A program made the translations under genes and the position numbers. From assembly GCF_026626705.1 (NCBI RefSeq), contig NZ_JAPNKC010000001.1, positions 6,900,001 to 6,964,000 on the forward strand: a stretch of 64,000 nucleotides of DNA, written 5' to 3'. Positions 7,310 to 15,622 of the stretch are shown piece after piece. This DNA comes from Pyxidicoccus sp. MSG2. Its GTDB lineage: Bacteria; Myxococcota; Myxococcia; Myxococcales; Myxococcaceae. The notes under the pieces are model-generated. The model saw nothing but the letters and a program-made list of their open reading frames with translations, had not been told where the DNA came from and searched no databases. Each line of letters starts with the position of its first letter. Position 1 is the first letter of the stretch.

Positions 7310-9712
7310 ATGACCATGGACATGTCCCGCTACCTCGGCCTCTTCATCTCGGAGGCCACCGACCACCTGGAAGCGCTGGGACGCGACCTCGTGCAGTTGG
7401 AGCGCGAGAGCAGTGCCGGCGTGGTGGACTCCATGTTCCGCCATGCGCACTCGGTGAAGGGCATGGCGTCGTCCATGGGCTTCGAGTCCATCGCCATCCT
7501 CGCGCACCGCGTGGAGGACCTGGTGGACGCCGTCCGGCAGGACCGCGGCCGCCTGGACCGGGACGTCGTGGACCTGCTGCTCACCGCCGCGGACACCATG
7601 CTGGCGCAGGTGCGGGCCGTGGCGGAGAACACGCCGCCGGAGGATGCCTCGGCGCTGTTGACGCAGCTCGGCAACCGCGTCACCGCGATGACGGGCCAGG
7701 CCCTGGCCGCCACCCGCGTCGCCAGGGTCACCGCGCTGAAGCCGGCCGGTGGGGCCTCCGAGGAAGGGGACGGCAGCGTCGTCTCGGTTCCGGCGCGGAC
7801 CGGTGGCGCGGCATCTCCGGCTCCCCCGGCGGGCACGGACTCCTCCGGCGGTGCCGGAGCCGCGACGACCCAGGTCGGTGGTGCGAAGACTCCCGGGGAG
7901 ACGCCCCCGGAGGCTTCCGGCGCTTCGTCCGCCCCCCGTCCGCAGAGCGTGGTGGGGATGGCGGGAGCCTCCGTGGCGGTGGCGGGCCTGGACCTGCCGC
8001 CGGACCTGCTCGCGCCGGTGGTTCCCTCCCCGGACGCGGCCGGTTCCCCGGTGGGCGAGCTCTCGGTGGGGGCCGCCCCGGGCGCGGTGGCCGTCGTCGC
8101 CGCGGCGATGGGGCTGGTGGCTCCGGCCGCGACGGACCTCGGTGACGGGCTGAAGGCGTCCGCGAGCGCGCTGACGGTGGCGACTGCGCCGGCCCCCCAG
8201 GCGCCGGCCGTGCCGGACGCGCGCGTCGCGTCGCAGCGCTGGGCGGTGCGGCTGCGAATCGCCCCCACCTGCCAGGTGCCTGGCGTGCGCGCGTTCCTGG
8301 TGCACAAGCGGCTCACCAACCTGGGCACGCTGGTGGAGCTGCGGCCCGCGCTGGAGGAGCTGAAGGCCGGCCGCATTCCCGACGGCTACATCCAGCTCGA
8401 GCTGGAGACGGCGGCGGGCGACTCCGGCATCCACGCGTCGCTGAAGAACGTGGCCGAGGTGGAGGTCATCTCGGTGAAGCCGGCGGTGGCCGCGCCCGCC
8501 CCGGTGGTCGCCCCGCTACCGATGGCCGAGGGCAACCGCCCCGCCAATGACTCCTCGTCGCGCACGGTGCGCGTGCGCACGGAGCTGCTCGACTACTTCC
8601 TCGACACGGTGGGCGAGCTGATGCTCGCCACGGCCCGCCTGCGCGAGGTGGGCAAGGTGCTGCCGGAGAACACCCGCCCCGCGCTGGAGGAGGGTGTCTA
8701 CCGGCTGCACACGCTGGTGAAGGACCTGCACGACAAGGTGATGACGGCGCGCATGACGCCGCTGTCGCTCATCACCGACCGGCTGCCCCGCGCCGCGCGC
8801 GACATCGCCCGCCGCAAGGAGCGCGAGGTCGACCTGGTCATCACCGGCGCGGAAATCGAGCTGGACCGGGCCATCCTCGACGAGCTCGCCGACCCGCTGA
8901 TGCACCTGCTGCGCAACTGCATCGACCACGGGTTGGAGTCCCCCGAGGAGCGCGCCGCCGCGAAGAAGGGCCCGCGCGGGCGCGTGCTGGTGGCGGTGAA
9001 GCGCGCCAGAGACCGGGTCATCGTCGAAATCGAGGACGACGGCCGCGGGATGGACCCGGCGAAGCTGAAGACCTCGGCGGTGGCCAAGGGGCTGCTCTCC
9101 GTGGAGAACGCGTCGCGCCTGACGGACCGCGAGGCCTTCCTGCTGTCGTGCCTGCCGGGCGTCTCCACCGCCAAGGACATCACCGACATCTCCGGCCGTG
9201 GCGTGGGCATGGACGCGGTGAAGCGTGTGGTGGAGAACGTCGGCGGCACGCTGGAAATCGACAGCGAGAAGGGCCGGGGCACCCGCTTCACGCTGCGCCT
9301 GCCGCTGACGGTGGCGGTGGTGCACCTGCTGCTGGTGGAGGTGGGCGAGGAAGTGTTCGGCCTGCCCATCGCCAAGGTGGTGGGGGCGACGGAGGCGGAC
9401 GGCGACACGCTCAGCCGCAGCCGGGAGACGGCGCTGCTGCCCCATGGCAACTCGCTGTTGCCCGTGCACTCGCTGGACTCGCTGCTGGGCGTCCCCGCCC
9501 CGGCGCGGCAGGGGGCCAGGCCCTTCGTGGTGATGGACGCGGACTCCGGGCGCGTGGCGCTGGCGGTGGACCGGCTGCTGGGCCAGGAAGAGGTGGTGCT
9601 CAAGCCGCTGTCCCGGCCGCTCGACTTGCTGCCCGGGCTGTCCGGCATCACCATCCTCGGAAGTGGCCGGCCGGTGTTCATCCTGGACGTGCCGAGGTTA
9701 CTGTCCGCGTGA
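7310..9712 (+). CDS. difE: DifE-like CheA histidine kinase
   Basis: 800-residue CheA-type kinase. An HPt domain (about 1-110) carries the phospho-acceptor His47 in RHAHSVKG. A long Ala/Pro/Gly linker (about 135-300) leads to a P2-like domain starting near 309. The P3 dimerisation helices begin near 415 (RTELLDYFLDTVGELMLA), and the ATPase domain has HLLRNCIDHGLESPEE (N box), DDGRGMD (G1) and GRGVGMDAV (G2). A C-terminal CheW-like domain runs from about 667. Three ATGs lie within 15 bp (7310, 7316, 7322), and any could be the start. The stop overlaps the difG start (GTGA). It is the kinase core of the Dif pathway. Confidence 0.94.
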   Translation: MTMDMSRYLGLFISEATDHLEALGRDLVQLERESSAGVVDSMFRHAHSVKGMASSMGFESIAILAHRVEDLVDAVRQDRGRLDRDVVDLLLTAADTMLAQVRAVAENTPPEDASALLTQLGNRVTAMTGQALAATRVARVTALKPAGGASEEGDGSVVSVPARTGGAASPAPPAGTDSSGGAGAATTQVGGAKTPGETPPEASGASSAPRPQSVVGMAGASVAVAGLDLPPDLLAPVVPSPDAAGSPVGELSVGAAPGAVAVVAAAMGLVAPAATDLGDGLKASASALTVATAPAPQAPAVPDARVASQRWAVRLRIAPTCQVPGVRAFLVHKRLTNLGTLVELRPALEELKAGRIPDGYIQLELETAAGDSGIHASLKNVAEVEVISVKPAVAAPAPVVAPLPMAEGNRPANDSSSRTVRVRTELLDYFLDTVGELMLATARLREVGKVLPENTRPALEEGVYRLHTLVKDLHDKVMTARMTPLSLITDRLPRAARDIARRKEREVDLVITGAEIELDRAILDELADPLMHLLRNCIDHGLESPEERAAAKKGPRGRVLVAVKRARDRVIVEIEDDGRGMDPAKLKTSAVAKGLLSVENASRLTDREAFLLSCLPGVSTAKDITDISGRGVGMDAVKRVVENVGGTLEIDSEKGRGTRFTLRLPLTVAVVHLLLVEVGEEVFGLPIAKVVGATEADGDTLSRSRETALLPHGNSLLPVHSLDSLLGVPAPARQGARPFVVMDADSGRVALAVDRLLGQEEVVLKPLSRPLDLLPGLSGITILGSGRPVFILDVPRLLSA

Positions 9713-10308
9713 GCCTGCCCCTTCCCAACGACCCGCGGGTGGACACCCTGCGCGAGGTGGCCAACATCGGCTGCGGCCACGCGGCCAATGCGCTCTCCCG
9801 GCTGTTGGGCGGGCGGCAGGTGGACCTCTCCATCCCCCGCGTGCTGATGACGGGGGCGATGGCCGCCGCGGGGCTGTTGGACGCCAACGCCCCGGTGGTG
9901 TCGGCGTCGCTCGGCATCCAGGGCGATGCACTGAATGGCGAGCTGCTGCTGGTGTTGCCCCGCGCGGACGGGGGCTCGCTGGAGTCACTGCTGCTGGGCA
10001 GTCAGCCCGTGGAGCAGGCCGAGCGCGACAGCGTGATGGCCGAGGTCGCCAACATCGCGGCGAGCGCCTGCCTGTCCGCCATGGGGCGGCTGACGGGGTG
10101 GAAGCTGATGCCCACGGTGCCGTCCCTGCACCGCGGCGGCGCGCGCGAGGCGCTGGAGGCGGCCGTGCGTGGCAGGCCCGGCGCCAGCGGCATGGTGGTG
10201 CTGGAGGCCCGCTTCCAGGCGGCCTCGGTGCCGCCGGTGGGTGGACAGTTGCTGCTGCTGCTGGAGCGCGAGAGCGCCGAAGCCCTGCTGGCGCGACTGG
10301 GCGTGTAG
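9709..10308 (+). CDS. difG: DifG-like CheC phosphatase
   Basis: 199-residue CheC-family protein starting at a GTG that overlaps the difE stop by 4 bp. CheC enzymes dephosphorylate CheY-type regulators. Both half-sites with the E-x2-N signature are visible: REVANIGCGHAANALS followed by a Pro about 22 residues on, and AEVANIAASACLSAMG. In M. xanthus DifG works with DifD as a negative element in exopolysaccharide control. It is the last gene of the dif cluster and ends 25 bp before larB. Confidence 0.92.
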   Translation: MSLPLPNDPRVDTLREVANIGCGHAANALSRLLGGRQVDLSIPRVLMTGAMAAAGLLDANAPVVSASLGIQGDALNGELLLVLPRADGGSLESLLLGSQPVEQAERDSVMAEVANIAASACLSAMGRLTGWKLMPTVPSLHRGGAREALEAAVRGRPGASGMVVLEARFQAASVPPVGGQLLLLLERESAEALLARLGV

Positions 10309-10333
10309 CCCGTTTCGCGGTAGACGGGCGCCC

Positions 10334-11086
10334 ATGGACGAGAAGGCGCTGAAGCAGCTCCTCGGGAGCGTCAAGTCGGGCCGCGTGTCGGTGGATGACG
10401 CCGTCGGCAAGCTGAAGGACCTCCCCTTCGCCGAGCTGGGTTACGCGACGCTCGACACGCACCGCAACCTGCGCTTCGGCTTCCCGGAGGTGGTGCTGGG
10501 CGAGCCGAAGACGGTGGAGCAGTTGCTGGGCATCGTCGGTGCGCTGGTGGAGCGCAAGCAGACGGTGCTGGTGACGCGGCTGCAGCCGGACAAGGCGGAG
10601 GCGCTGGTGGCCCGCTTCCCCAAGGGCACGTACCACTCCGTGGCGCGCATCTTCCACCTCAAGCAGGGCAAGGTGCGCGCGGGGAAGGTGGCGGTGGTGA
10701 CGGCCGGCACCAGCGACATCCCCGTGGCGGAGGAGGCGGCCATCACCGCCGAGGCCATGGGCGCGGAGGTGCGGCGCGTCTACGACGTGGGCGTGGCGGG
10801 CATCCACCGGCTGCTGCGGCGGCGGGAGGAAATCCAGGAGTGCCACGCCGCCGTCGTCGTGGCGGGCATGGAGGGCGCGCTGGGGAGCGCGCTGGGCGGG
10901 CTGGTGGGCATTCCCGTGGTGGCGGTGCCCACGTCCGTGGGCTACGGCGCCAACTTCGGGGGCGTGTCCGCGCTGCTGGCCATGGTGAACTCGTGCGCCT
11001 CCAACGTGGCCACCGTGAATATCGACAACGGCTTCGGCGGCGGCTTCTACGCGGCGCTGATTTCCCGCACGAAGGGACGGCGGTGA
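10334..11086 (+). CDS. larB: Pyridinium-3,5-biscarboxylic acid mononucleotide synthase LarB
   Basis: LarB carboxylates and hydrolyses nicotinic acid adenine dinucleotide, the first step toward the nickel-pincer nucleotide cofactor of lactate racemase and related enzymes. The 250-residue protein has the small N-terminal domain and the PurE-like C-terminal domain with VVTAGTSDIPVAEEA, VVVAGMEGALGSALGGL, PTSVGYGANFGG and the late NSCASNVATVNIDNGFGGG, which includes the Cys used in catalysis. The ATG at 10334 has no Shine-Dalgarno but sits 7 nt after TAGACG. It is on the same strand as dif and is followed by larC after 1 bp. Confidence 0.93.
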   Translation: MDEKALKQLLGSVKSGRVSVDDAVGKLKDLPFAELGYATLDTHRNLRFGFPEVVLGEPKTVEQLLGIVGALVERKQTVLVTRLQPDKAEALVARFPKGTYHSVARIFHLKQGKVRAGKVAVVTAGTSDIPVAEEAAITAEAMGAEVRRVYDVGVAGIHRLLRRREEIQECHAAVVVAGMEGALGSALGGLVGIPVVAVPTSVGYGANFGGVSALLAMVNSCASNVATVNIDNGFGGGFYAALISRTKGRR

Positions 11087-11087
11087 C

Positions 11088-12260
11088 ATGCGGCGCATCC
11101 TCTACCTGGAGCCGGTGGGTGGCATCGCCGGGGACATGTTCCTGGCGGCCGGCGTGGACCTGGGGCTCTCGCCCTCGGAGCTCGAGCACGCGCTGAGCGG
11201 GCTGAGCGTGCCGGGGTGGAAGCTGGCGGTGCAGCGCGCGGTGCGCCACGCCATCAGCGGCACGCACCTGGACGTGGTGCTGGACGCGCGCGAGGCGCAC
11301 CCGCACCGGGCCTACTCGGACATCCGCAAGCTGATTGAGGCCGCGCCCACGCTGCCGGCCCGCGCGAAGGAGCGGGCGCTGGCGGTGTTCCGCGCCATCG
11401 GCGAGGCCGAGGCGAAGGTGCACGGCGTGTCCATCGACGACATCCACTTCCACGAGGTGGGGGCGGTGGACTCCATCGTCGACATCTGCGGCGCGGCGGT
11501 GGTGCTGGAGCTGCTGGGCAACCCGGAGGTGTACGCGGCGCCGCCGCCGCTGGGCAGCGGAACCATCCGCGTGGCCCACGGCAACATGCCCATTCCCGTG
11601 CCCGCCACGCTGGAGCTGCTGCGCGACGTGCCCGTGCGCTTCGAGGGCGTGGGTGAATTGACGACGCCCACCGGCGCGGCGCTGCTCAAGGTGCTCGCGC
11701 ACATCGGCCACCCTCCGGACTTCATCGTGGAGAAGGTGGGCTACGGCGTGGGGACGAAGGACTTCAAGGACCGGCCCAACGTGCTGCGCGCCTCGCTGGG
11801 GCGCATGGAGGAGGAGCGCACGGAAGGGCTGTGGGTGGTGGAGGCCAACCTGGACGACTCCACGCCGCAGCTCCTGGGGTACCTGGTGGAGAAGCTGCTC
11901 GCGGTGGGCGCGCTGGACGCGTGGGTGGCGCCGGTGGTGATGAAGAAGAGCCGGCCCGGGCACCTGCTGAGCGCGGTGGTGGAGGGCGGCAAGCGCGAAG
12001 TGGTGATGGGCACGGTGCTGCGCGAGTCCACCACGCTGGGCGTGCGCTACCACCGCGTGGAGCGGCAGGCGCTGGAGCGCGACTGGGTGGAGGTGGAGAC
12101 GCCGTGGGGGAAGGTCCGCGTGAAGCGCGGGCTGCGCGGCGGCGCCGTGCTGAATGCCCACCCGGAGTTCGAGGACTGCCGCAAGGTGGCCGAGGCCGCC
12201 GGCGTGCCCGTGAAGCAGGTGATGGCCGCGGCGGTGGCGGCGCTCGGCCGCGCGGGCTGA
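11088..12260 (+). CDS. larC: Nickel-pincer cofactor insertase LarC
   Basis: LarC inserts nickel into the dithiolated pyridinium nucleotide, completing the NPN cofactor. 390 residues in one frame, with no need of the frameshift known in some lactobacilli. Visible family phrases are EPVGGIAGDMFLAAGVDLG, DDIHFHEVGAVDSIVDICGA, HGNMPIPVPATLELL, TPTGAALLK, ANLDDSTPQLLGYL and a C-terminal MKKSRPGHLL. The His-rich loop often found here is short (EAHPHRAYSD). It probably shares a transcript with larB. LarE and a LarA-type racemase are not in the window. It converges on the next gene with 4 bp between the stops. Confidence 0.93.
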   Translation: MRRILYLEPVGGIAGDMFLAAGVDLGLSPSELEHALSGLSVPGWKLAVQRAVRHAISGTHLDVVLDAREAHPHRAYSDIRKLIEAAPTLPARAKERALAVFRAIGEAEAKVHGVSIDDIHFHEVGAVDSIVDICGAAVVLELLGNPEVYAAPPPLGSGTIRVAHGNMPIPVPATLELLRDVPVRFEGVGELTTPTGAALLKVLAHIGHPPDFIVEKVGYGVGTKDFKDRPNVLRASLGRMEEERTEGLWVVEANLDDSTPQLLGYLVEKLLAVGALDAWVAPVVMKKSRPGHLLSAVVEGGKREVVMGTVLRESTTLGVRYHRVERQALERDWVEVETPWGKVRVKRGLRGGAVLNAHPEFEDCRKVAEAAGVPVKQVMAAAVAALGRAG

Positions 12261-12264
12261 AGGC

Positions 12265-12957
12265 TCAGTACCGTCTCAGGGCCTTGGGGGGCAGGAACAT
12301 GAGGAGCAGCAGGAAGAACAGGCCGCCCCCTACCCACTGCGCCCGTCCGTGCCCGTAGCGCCAGAGCCCCACCGCCAGGCCCACGGCTCCGGCGAAGGTC
12401 AGCCACCGGACGAGCGGGTGGGGGATGAGCGACAGCAGCGCGGTGCCTGGCGTCGAGTGCTGGGAGAAGGCGCGCACCCAGCGGGGCGCCCCTTCCTCCG
12501 CGCGCAATTGCGCCAGCTGGCGGGTGAGCTGCTCCGCGTTGTCCTGCCGCCGCTGGGCCTCGAACTGGCGCAGCGCCTCGGCTTCGTCCTCGCGCGTCCG
12601 CGTCAGCTCCTTGCGCCGCTCCTGCCAGAGCCGCTCGTTGAACTCGAGCTGCTGAGGCGTGCCCAGGTCCGCGCCGCACATGCGGCACGTCTTGGCGAAG
12701 CGGCCATTCTCGGACTCGCACAGCATGCAGCGGGGGAAGCGCCGTGCGTCCTCCTCGGGCGCGTCCGCGAGTGAGATGGGCTCCTGGGCCCTGAAGCGCT
12801 CCAGGTGCGCGTCGGGCACGCCGGCCTCCTGGTGCTCCTTGCGCTCCTCCATGGACTCGAAGCGGTTGCCGCTCTGGAGCTGGGAGGACGTCTCGGACTC
12901 GGGGCGCTCGACGCGCGCGCGCTCCAGGTGGAGGAAGCGGGAGAGCTTGGACGTCAT
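12265..12957 (-). CDS. Zinc-ribbon membrane protein paired with AAA+ ATPase
   Basis: 230 residues starting at the ATG that overlaps the upstream ATPase stop by 4 bp. The N-terminal half is charged. A zinc ribbon with two CxxC pairs (Cys77/80 and Cys91/94) is followed by a Gln/Arg/Glu-rich predicted coiled coil. The C-terminus has hydrophobic segments (about 180-225), so the protein is likely membrane-anchored with the ribbon in the cytosol. I do not recognise a named family. Translational coupling implies stoichiometric action with the ATPase. Confidence 0.8.
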   Translation of the reverse strand: MTSKLSRFLHLERARVERPESETSSQLQSGNRFESMEERKEHQEAGVPDAHLERFRAQEPISLADAPEEDARRFPRCMLCESENGRFAKTCRMCGADLGTPQQLEFNERLWQERRKELTRTREDEAEALRQFEAQRRQDNAEQLTRQLAQLRAEEGAPRWVRAFSQHSTPGTALLSLIPHPLVRWLTFAGAVGLAVGLWRYGHGRAQWVGGGLFFLLLLMFLPPKALRRY

Positions 12958-14519
12958 CTCGGGCTCCCGGGCGGCACGCTGCTCGAGGCCGGGCGGGTGC
13001 GGCCCCGGGCCCACTCGCGCAGCCGGCCAATCTCGTCACCCATCGTTACCGACAGGGGGAAGGTGTCCTGGATGACGCGCACCAGGTGCTGCTGGGCGAG
13101 CTCCATGCCCTCGGCGAAGGCCTCGTACAGGCCCGCGATGACCACCTGCTCGATTTCCGCGCCGCTGAAGCCGTCGGTGAGCGTGGCCAGCTCCTCCAGG
13201 CCGAACGCCGCGGGCTCGCGCTTCCTGCGGTGCAGGTGGATGCGGAAGATGTCCTGCCGCTCGGCCTGCTCCGGCAAATCAATGAAGAAGATTTCGTCGA
13301 AGCGCCCCTTGCGGAGCACCTCCGGGGGCAGGCCGTCGATGCGGTTGGCGGTGGCCACCACGAAGACGGGCGCCGTCTTCTCCTGCAGCCAGGTGAGCAG
13401 CGTGCCGAACACGCGCGCCGACACGCCGCTGTCCCCCGTGCTGGAGGAGGCCACACCCGACAGGCCCTTCTCGATTTCGTCCACCCACAGCACCACCGGC
13501 GCCACGCTCTCCGCCACGCGGATGGCCTTGCGCAGGTTCTCCTCGGACGAGCCAATCAGCCCGCTGAAGATGCGTCCCATGTCCAGCCGCAAGAGCGGCA
13601 GGTTCCAGTGCGCGGAGACGGCCTTCGCGGTGAGGCTCTTGCCGCAGCCCTGCACGCCCAGCAGCAGCAGGCCCCGGGGCTCGGGCAGGCCGAACTGGCG
13701 GGCGCGCTCTCCGAAGGCGGCGGTGCGCTGGCTCAGCCAGGCCTTGAGGTTCGTCAGCCCGCCCACGTTCCCCAGGCTCTCCTCGGGCGGGTAGTACTCC
13801 AGCAGGCCGCTCTTGCGAATCACCTGCCGCTTCTCGTCCTGGATGCGCTTGATGTCCTCCGGGCCCAGCTTCCCGTCCGCGGCGATGGCCTTGGCGAAGG
13901 CGTTCTCCGCCTCCGACAGCGTCAGCCCGAGCGCCGCCTTGATGAGCTGGTCGGCATGCTCGCGCGACAGCTCGATGGTGGCCGAGTTGCTCCTGCGCAC
14001 CAGCGCGACGATTTCCTTCAGGAGTCGCAGCAAATCGTTGTACCCGGGCAGGGGCACGTCGACGACGGAGACTTCCTTCTCCAGCTCGATGGGGATGTTG
14101 AGCGCGGGGGACAGGAGGATGACGGTGGTGAAGGTGCTCTTGAGGAAGTGGGCCAATTCCCTCAGCGCCCGCACCACGCCCTTCTCCTCCAGGTAGGGGT
14201 GGAAGTCCTTGAGCACCACCAGCGCGGGCTCGCCCAGCTTTTCGATTGCGGCCAGCGCGTCCACGGGGTTGCGCGTGTCCTCGGGCAGGGGCGCGGTGCG
14301 CGAGGTGCCCACGCTGCGCAGGCCCTTGGTGATGGACCAGGTGAAGAGCGCCTTGCCGTGCGCGCGGGCCAGCTCCGTGAGGATGGCGTCCACGCGGTGC
14401 TCTTCCCAGGACACGAGGTAGAGCAGCGGGTAGCGGGCCCGCACGAGGATGTCGAGCTCCTCGAGCCAGGGCTCGGCGAGACGGGCTGCGCGGGCAGGGT
14501 CGGCGGGGGTGGACGACAT
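12954..14519 (-). CDS. AAA+ ATPase, Ycf46-like
   Basis: 521-residue cytosolic ATPase. The N-terminal 240 residues form a degenerate ATPase-like region (RARYPLLYLVSWEEHRVD, EPALVVLKDFHPYLE), as in Ycf46-type proteins. The C-terminal half is a full AAA+ module: Walker A GVQGCGKS (about 288-295), Walker B VVLWVDEIEKG, sensor-1 ATANRID, and the arginine-finger stretch RKGRFDEIFFIDLP. Ycf46-like proteins are poorly characterised; some are linked to photosynthetic carbon use in cyanobacteria, a role that cannot apply here. It is co-transcribed and coupled with the zinc-ribbon gene. Confidence 0.88.
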   Translation of the reverse strand: MSSTPADPARAARLAEPWLEELDILVRARYPLLYLVSWEEHRVDAILTELARAHGKALFTWSITKGLRSVGTSRTAPLPEDTRNPVDALAAIEKLGEPALVVLKDFHPYLEEKGVVRALRELAHFLKSTFTTVILLSPALNIPIELEKEVSVVDVPLPGYNDLLRLLKEIVALVRRSNSATIELSREHADQLIKAALGLTLSEAENAFAKAIAADGKLGPEDIKRIQDEKRQVIRKSGLLEYYPPEESLGNVGGLTNLKAWLSQRTAAFGERARQFGLPEPRGLLLLGVQGCGKSLTAKAVSAHWNLPLLRLDMGRIFSGLIGSSEENLRKAIRVAESVAPVVLWVDEIEKGLSGVASSSTGDSGVSARVFGTLLTWLQEKTAPVFVVATANRIDGLPPEVLRKGRFDEIFFIDLPEQAERQDIFRIHLHRRKREPAAFGLEELATLTDGFSGAEIEQVVIAGLYEAFAEGMELAQQHLVRVIQDTFPLSVTMGDEIGRLREWARGRTRPASSSVPPGSPR

Positions 14520-14590
14520 GTCGGCTCGCGTTCGTGGGGCGCTACGTCAGGGGCCATCACGCAACGAATGGGGCTGAGACGCAAGGCGGG

Positions 14591-14612
14591 CGCCCGCTGG
14601 GATAAGCGGGCG
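14591..14612. terminator. Possible hairpin terminator
   Basis: Perfect 8-bp stem CGCCCGCT/AGCGGGCG with loop GGGATA, in the 192-bp gap between two minus-strand genes. It lies about 100 nt after the VOC gene stop and has no T tract, so it is only a weak candidate. Confidence 0.3.
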
Positions 14613-14711
14613 GGAGCGGGGGCGAAAGCGGCCGGGTGCAGGACAGGCGGGGAAGCCCGGGCCGGCGAGGCCACCCCGTGGCGCCCGCCGGCTCCTGGAG
14701 GCTGCCGAGGA

Positions 14712-15491
14712 CTACATGCTCTGCGCGAACGGGGACAGCTTGATGACGGTGAAGGCCGCGCCGGCCGGGTCCGTGACGGTCGCCATGCGGCCGTAGGGCG
14801 TGTCCATGGCCGGGACGTGCACCTTGCCGCCCATCTCGGTGACTTTCTTCACCGCCGCGTCCGTGTCCGTCACGGCGAAGTAGTTCATCCAGTGCGCGGG
14901 CACGCCCGAGGGCCACTTGCTGTCCATCTGGAACACGCCGCCCACGGTCTGCGGGCCCTTGTGCAGCGTCCAGTACTCCATGCCCTCCATCTTCTTCGGC
15001 TCCAGTCCGAAGACGGCGGCGTAGAAGTCACGCGCGCGGGCGGCATCGCGCGTGTTCACCTCGTGCCACGCCATGCTGCCGGGCTCGCCCACCAGCTTCG
15101 CGCCCTGGTGCTTCTTCGACTGCCACATCCCGAAGTGCGCGCCCGTGGGGTCCGAGCAGAACGCGAGCCGCCCTTCCTCCATGACGTCCATGGGGCCCAT
15201 GCCCACGTGGCCGCCGTGCTTGCGCACGCGCGCGGCGTACGCGTCGATGTCGTCCACCTCGAAGTAGAGGCTCCACGCGGGAGGGAAGGGTGCGTCCGCC
15301 GGCCGCTGGCCCATGCCGGCGACGTTGCGGCCGTCGAGCTGGCACATCGTGTAGTAGCCCGTCTCCTTCGGGCCGATGAGGAACTTCCATCCGAAGAGCG
15401 CACCGTAGAAGGCGCGGGCCTTCTCCAGGTCCGTCGTCATCAGGTCCATCCAGGTGGGGGTTCCGACGTTGTGCTTGTCCACCACGGGCAT
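14712..15491 (-). CDS. Two-domain VOC (glyoxalase/bleomycin-resistance fold) protein
   Basis: 259 residues with two vicinal-oxygen-chelate domains. The first (about 10-125) starts GTPTWMDLMTTDLEKARAFYGALFGW and ends FCSDPTGAHFGMWQ. The second (about 135-255) starts AWHEVNTRDAARARDFYAAVFGLE and ends VTDPAGAAFTVIK. Two-domain proteins of this type are often described as hydroxylases in antibiotic synthesis or as stress proteins; the substrate cannot be told from the sequence. The ATG at 15491 gives the usual MPVVDKHN-type start, and the frame upstream shows no similarity. Confidence 0.88.
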   Translation of the reverse strand: MPVVDKHNVGTPTWMDLMTTDLEKARAFYGALFGWKFLIGPKETGYYTMCQLDGRNVAGMGQRPADAPFPPAWSLYFEVDDIDAYAARVRKHGGHVGMGPMDVMEEGRLAFCSDPTGAHFGMWQSKKHQGAKLVGEPGSMAWHEVNTRDAARARDFYAAVFGLEPKKMEGMEYWTLHKGPQTVGGVFQMDSKWPSGVPAHWMNYFAVTDTDAAVKKVTEMGGKVHVPAMDTPYGRMATVTDPAGAAFTVIKLSPFAQSM

Positions 15492-15622
15492 CGTGCGCTC
15501 CTCGGGAAAGGGAAAGGTGCCCGGCGACTTCGGGCGCGCGGAAACTACCAAGCCCCTTCTCCACGTGGTGCGCGATGCGCCTGTGTCGCGAGTGCCGGAT
15601 GGTTGGCGTCGCTGGACGGCGT

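Noticed and set aside
4288..10308. A generic flagellar-type chemotaxis operon
   Set aside because: There is no cheR, cheB or flagellar gene. Gene order and the DUF419-type second gene match the dif cluster better.
11088..12260. A frameshift between larC1 and larC2
   Set aside because: Unlike in some lactobacilli, the 390 codons are in one uninterrupted frame.
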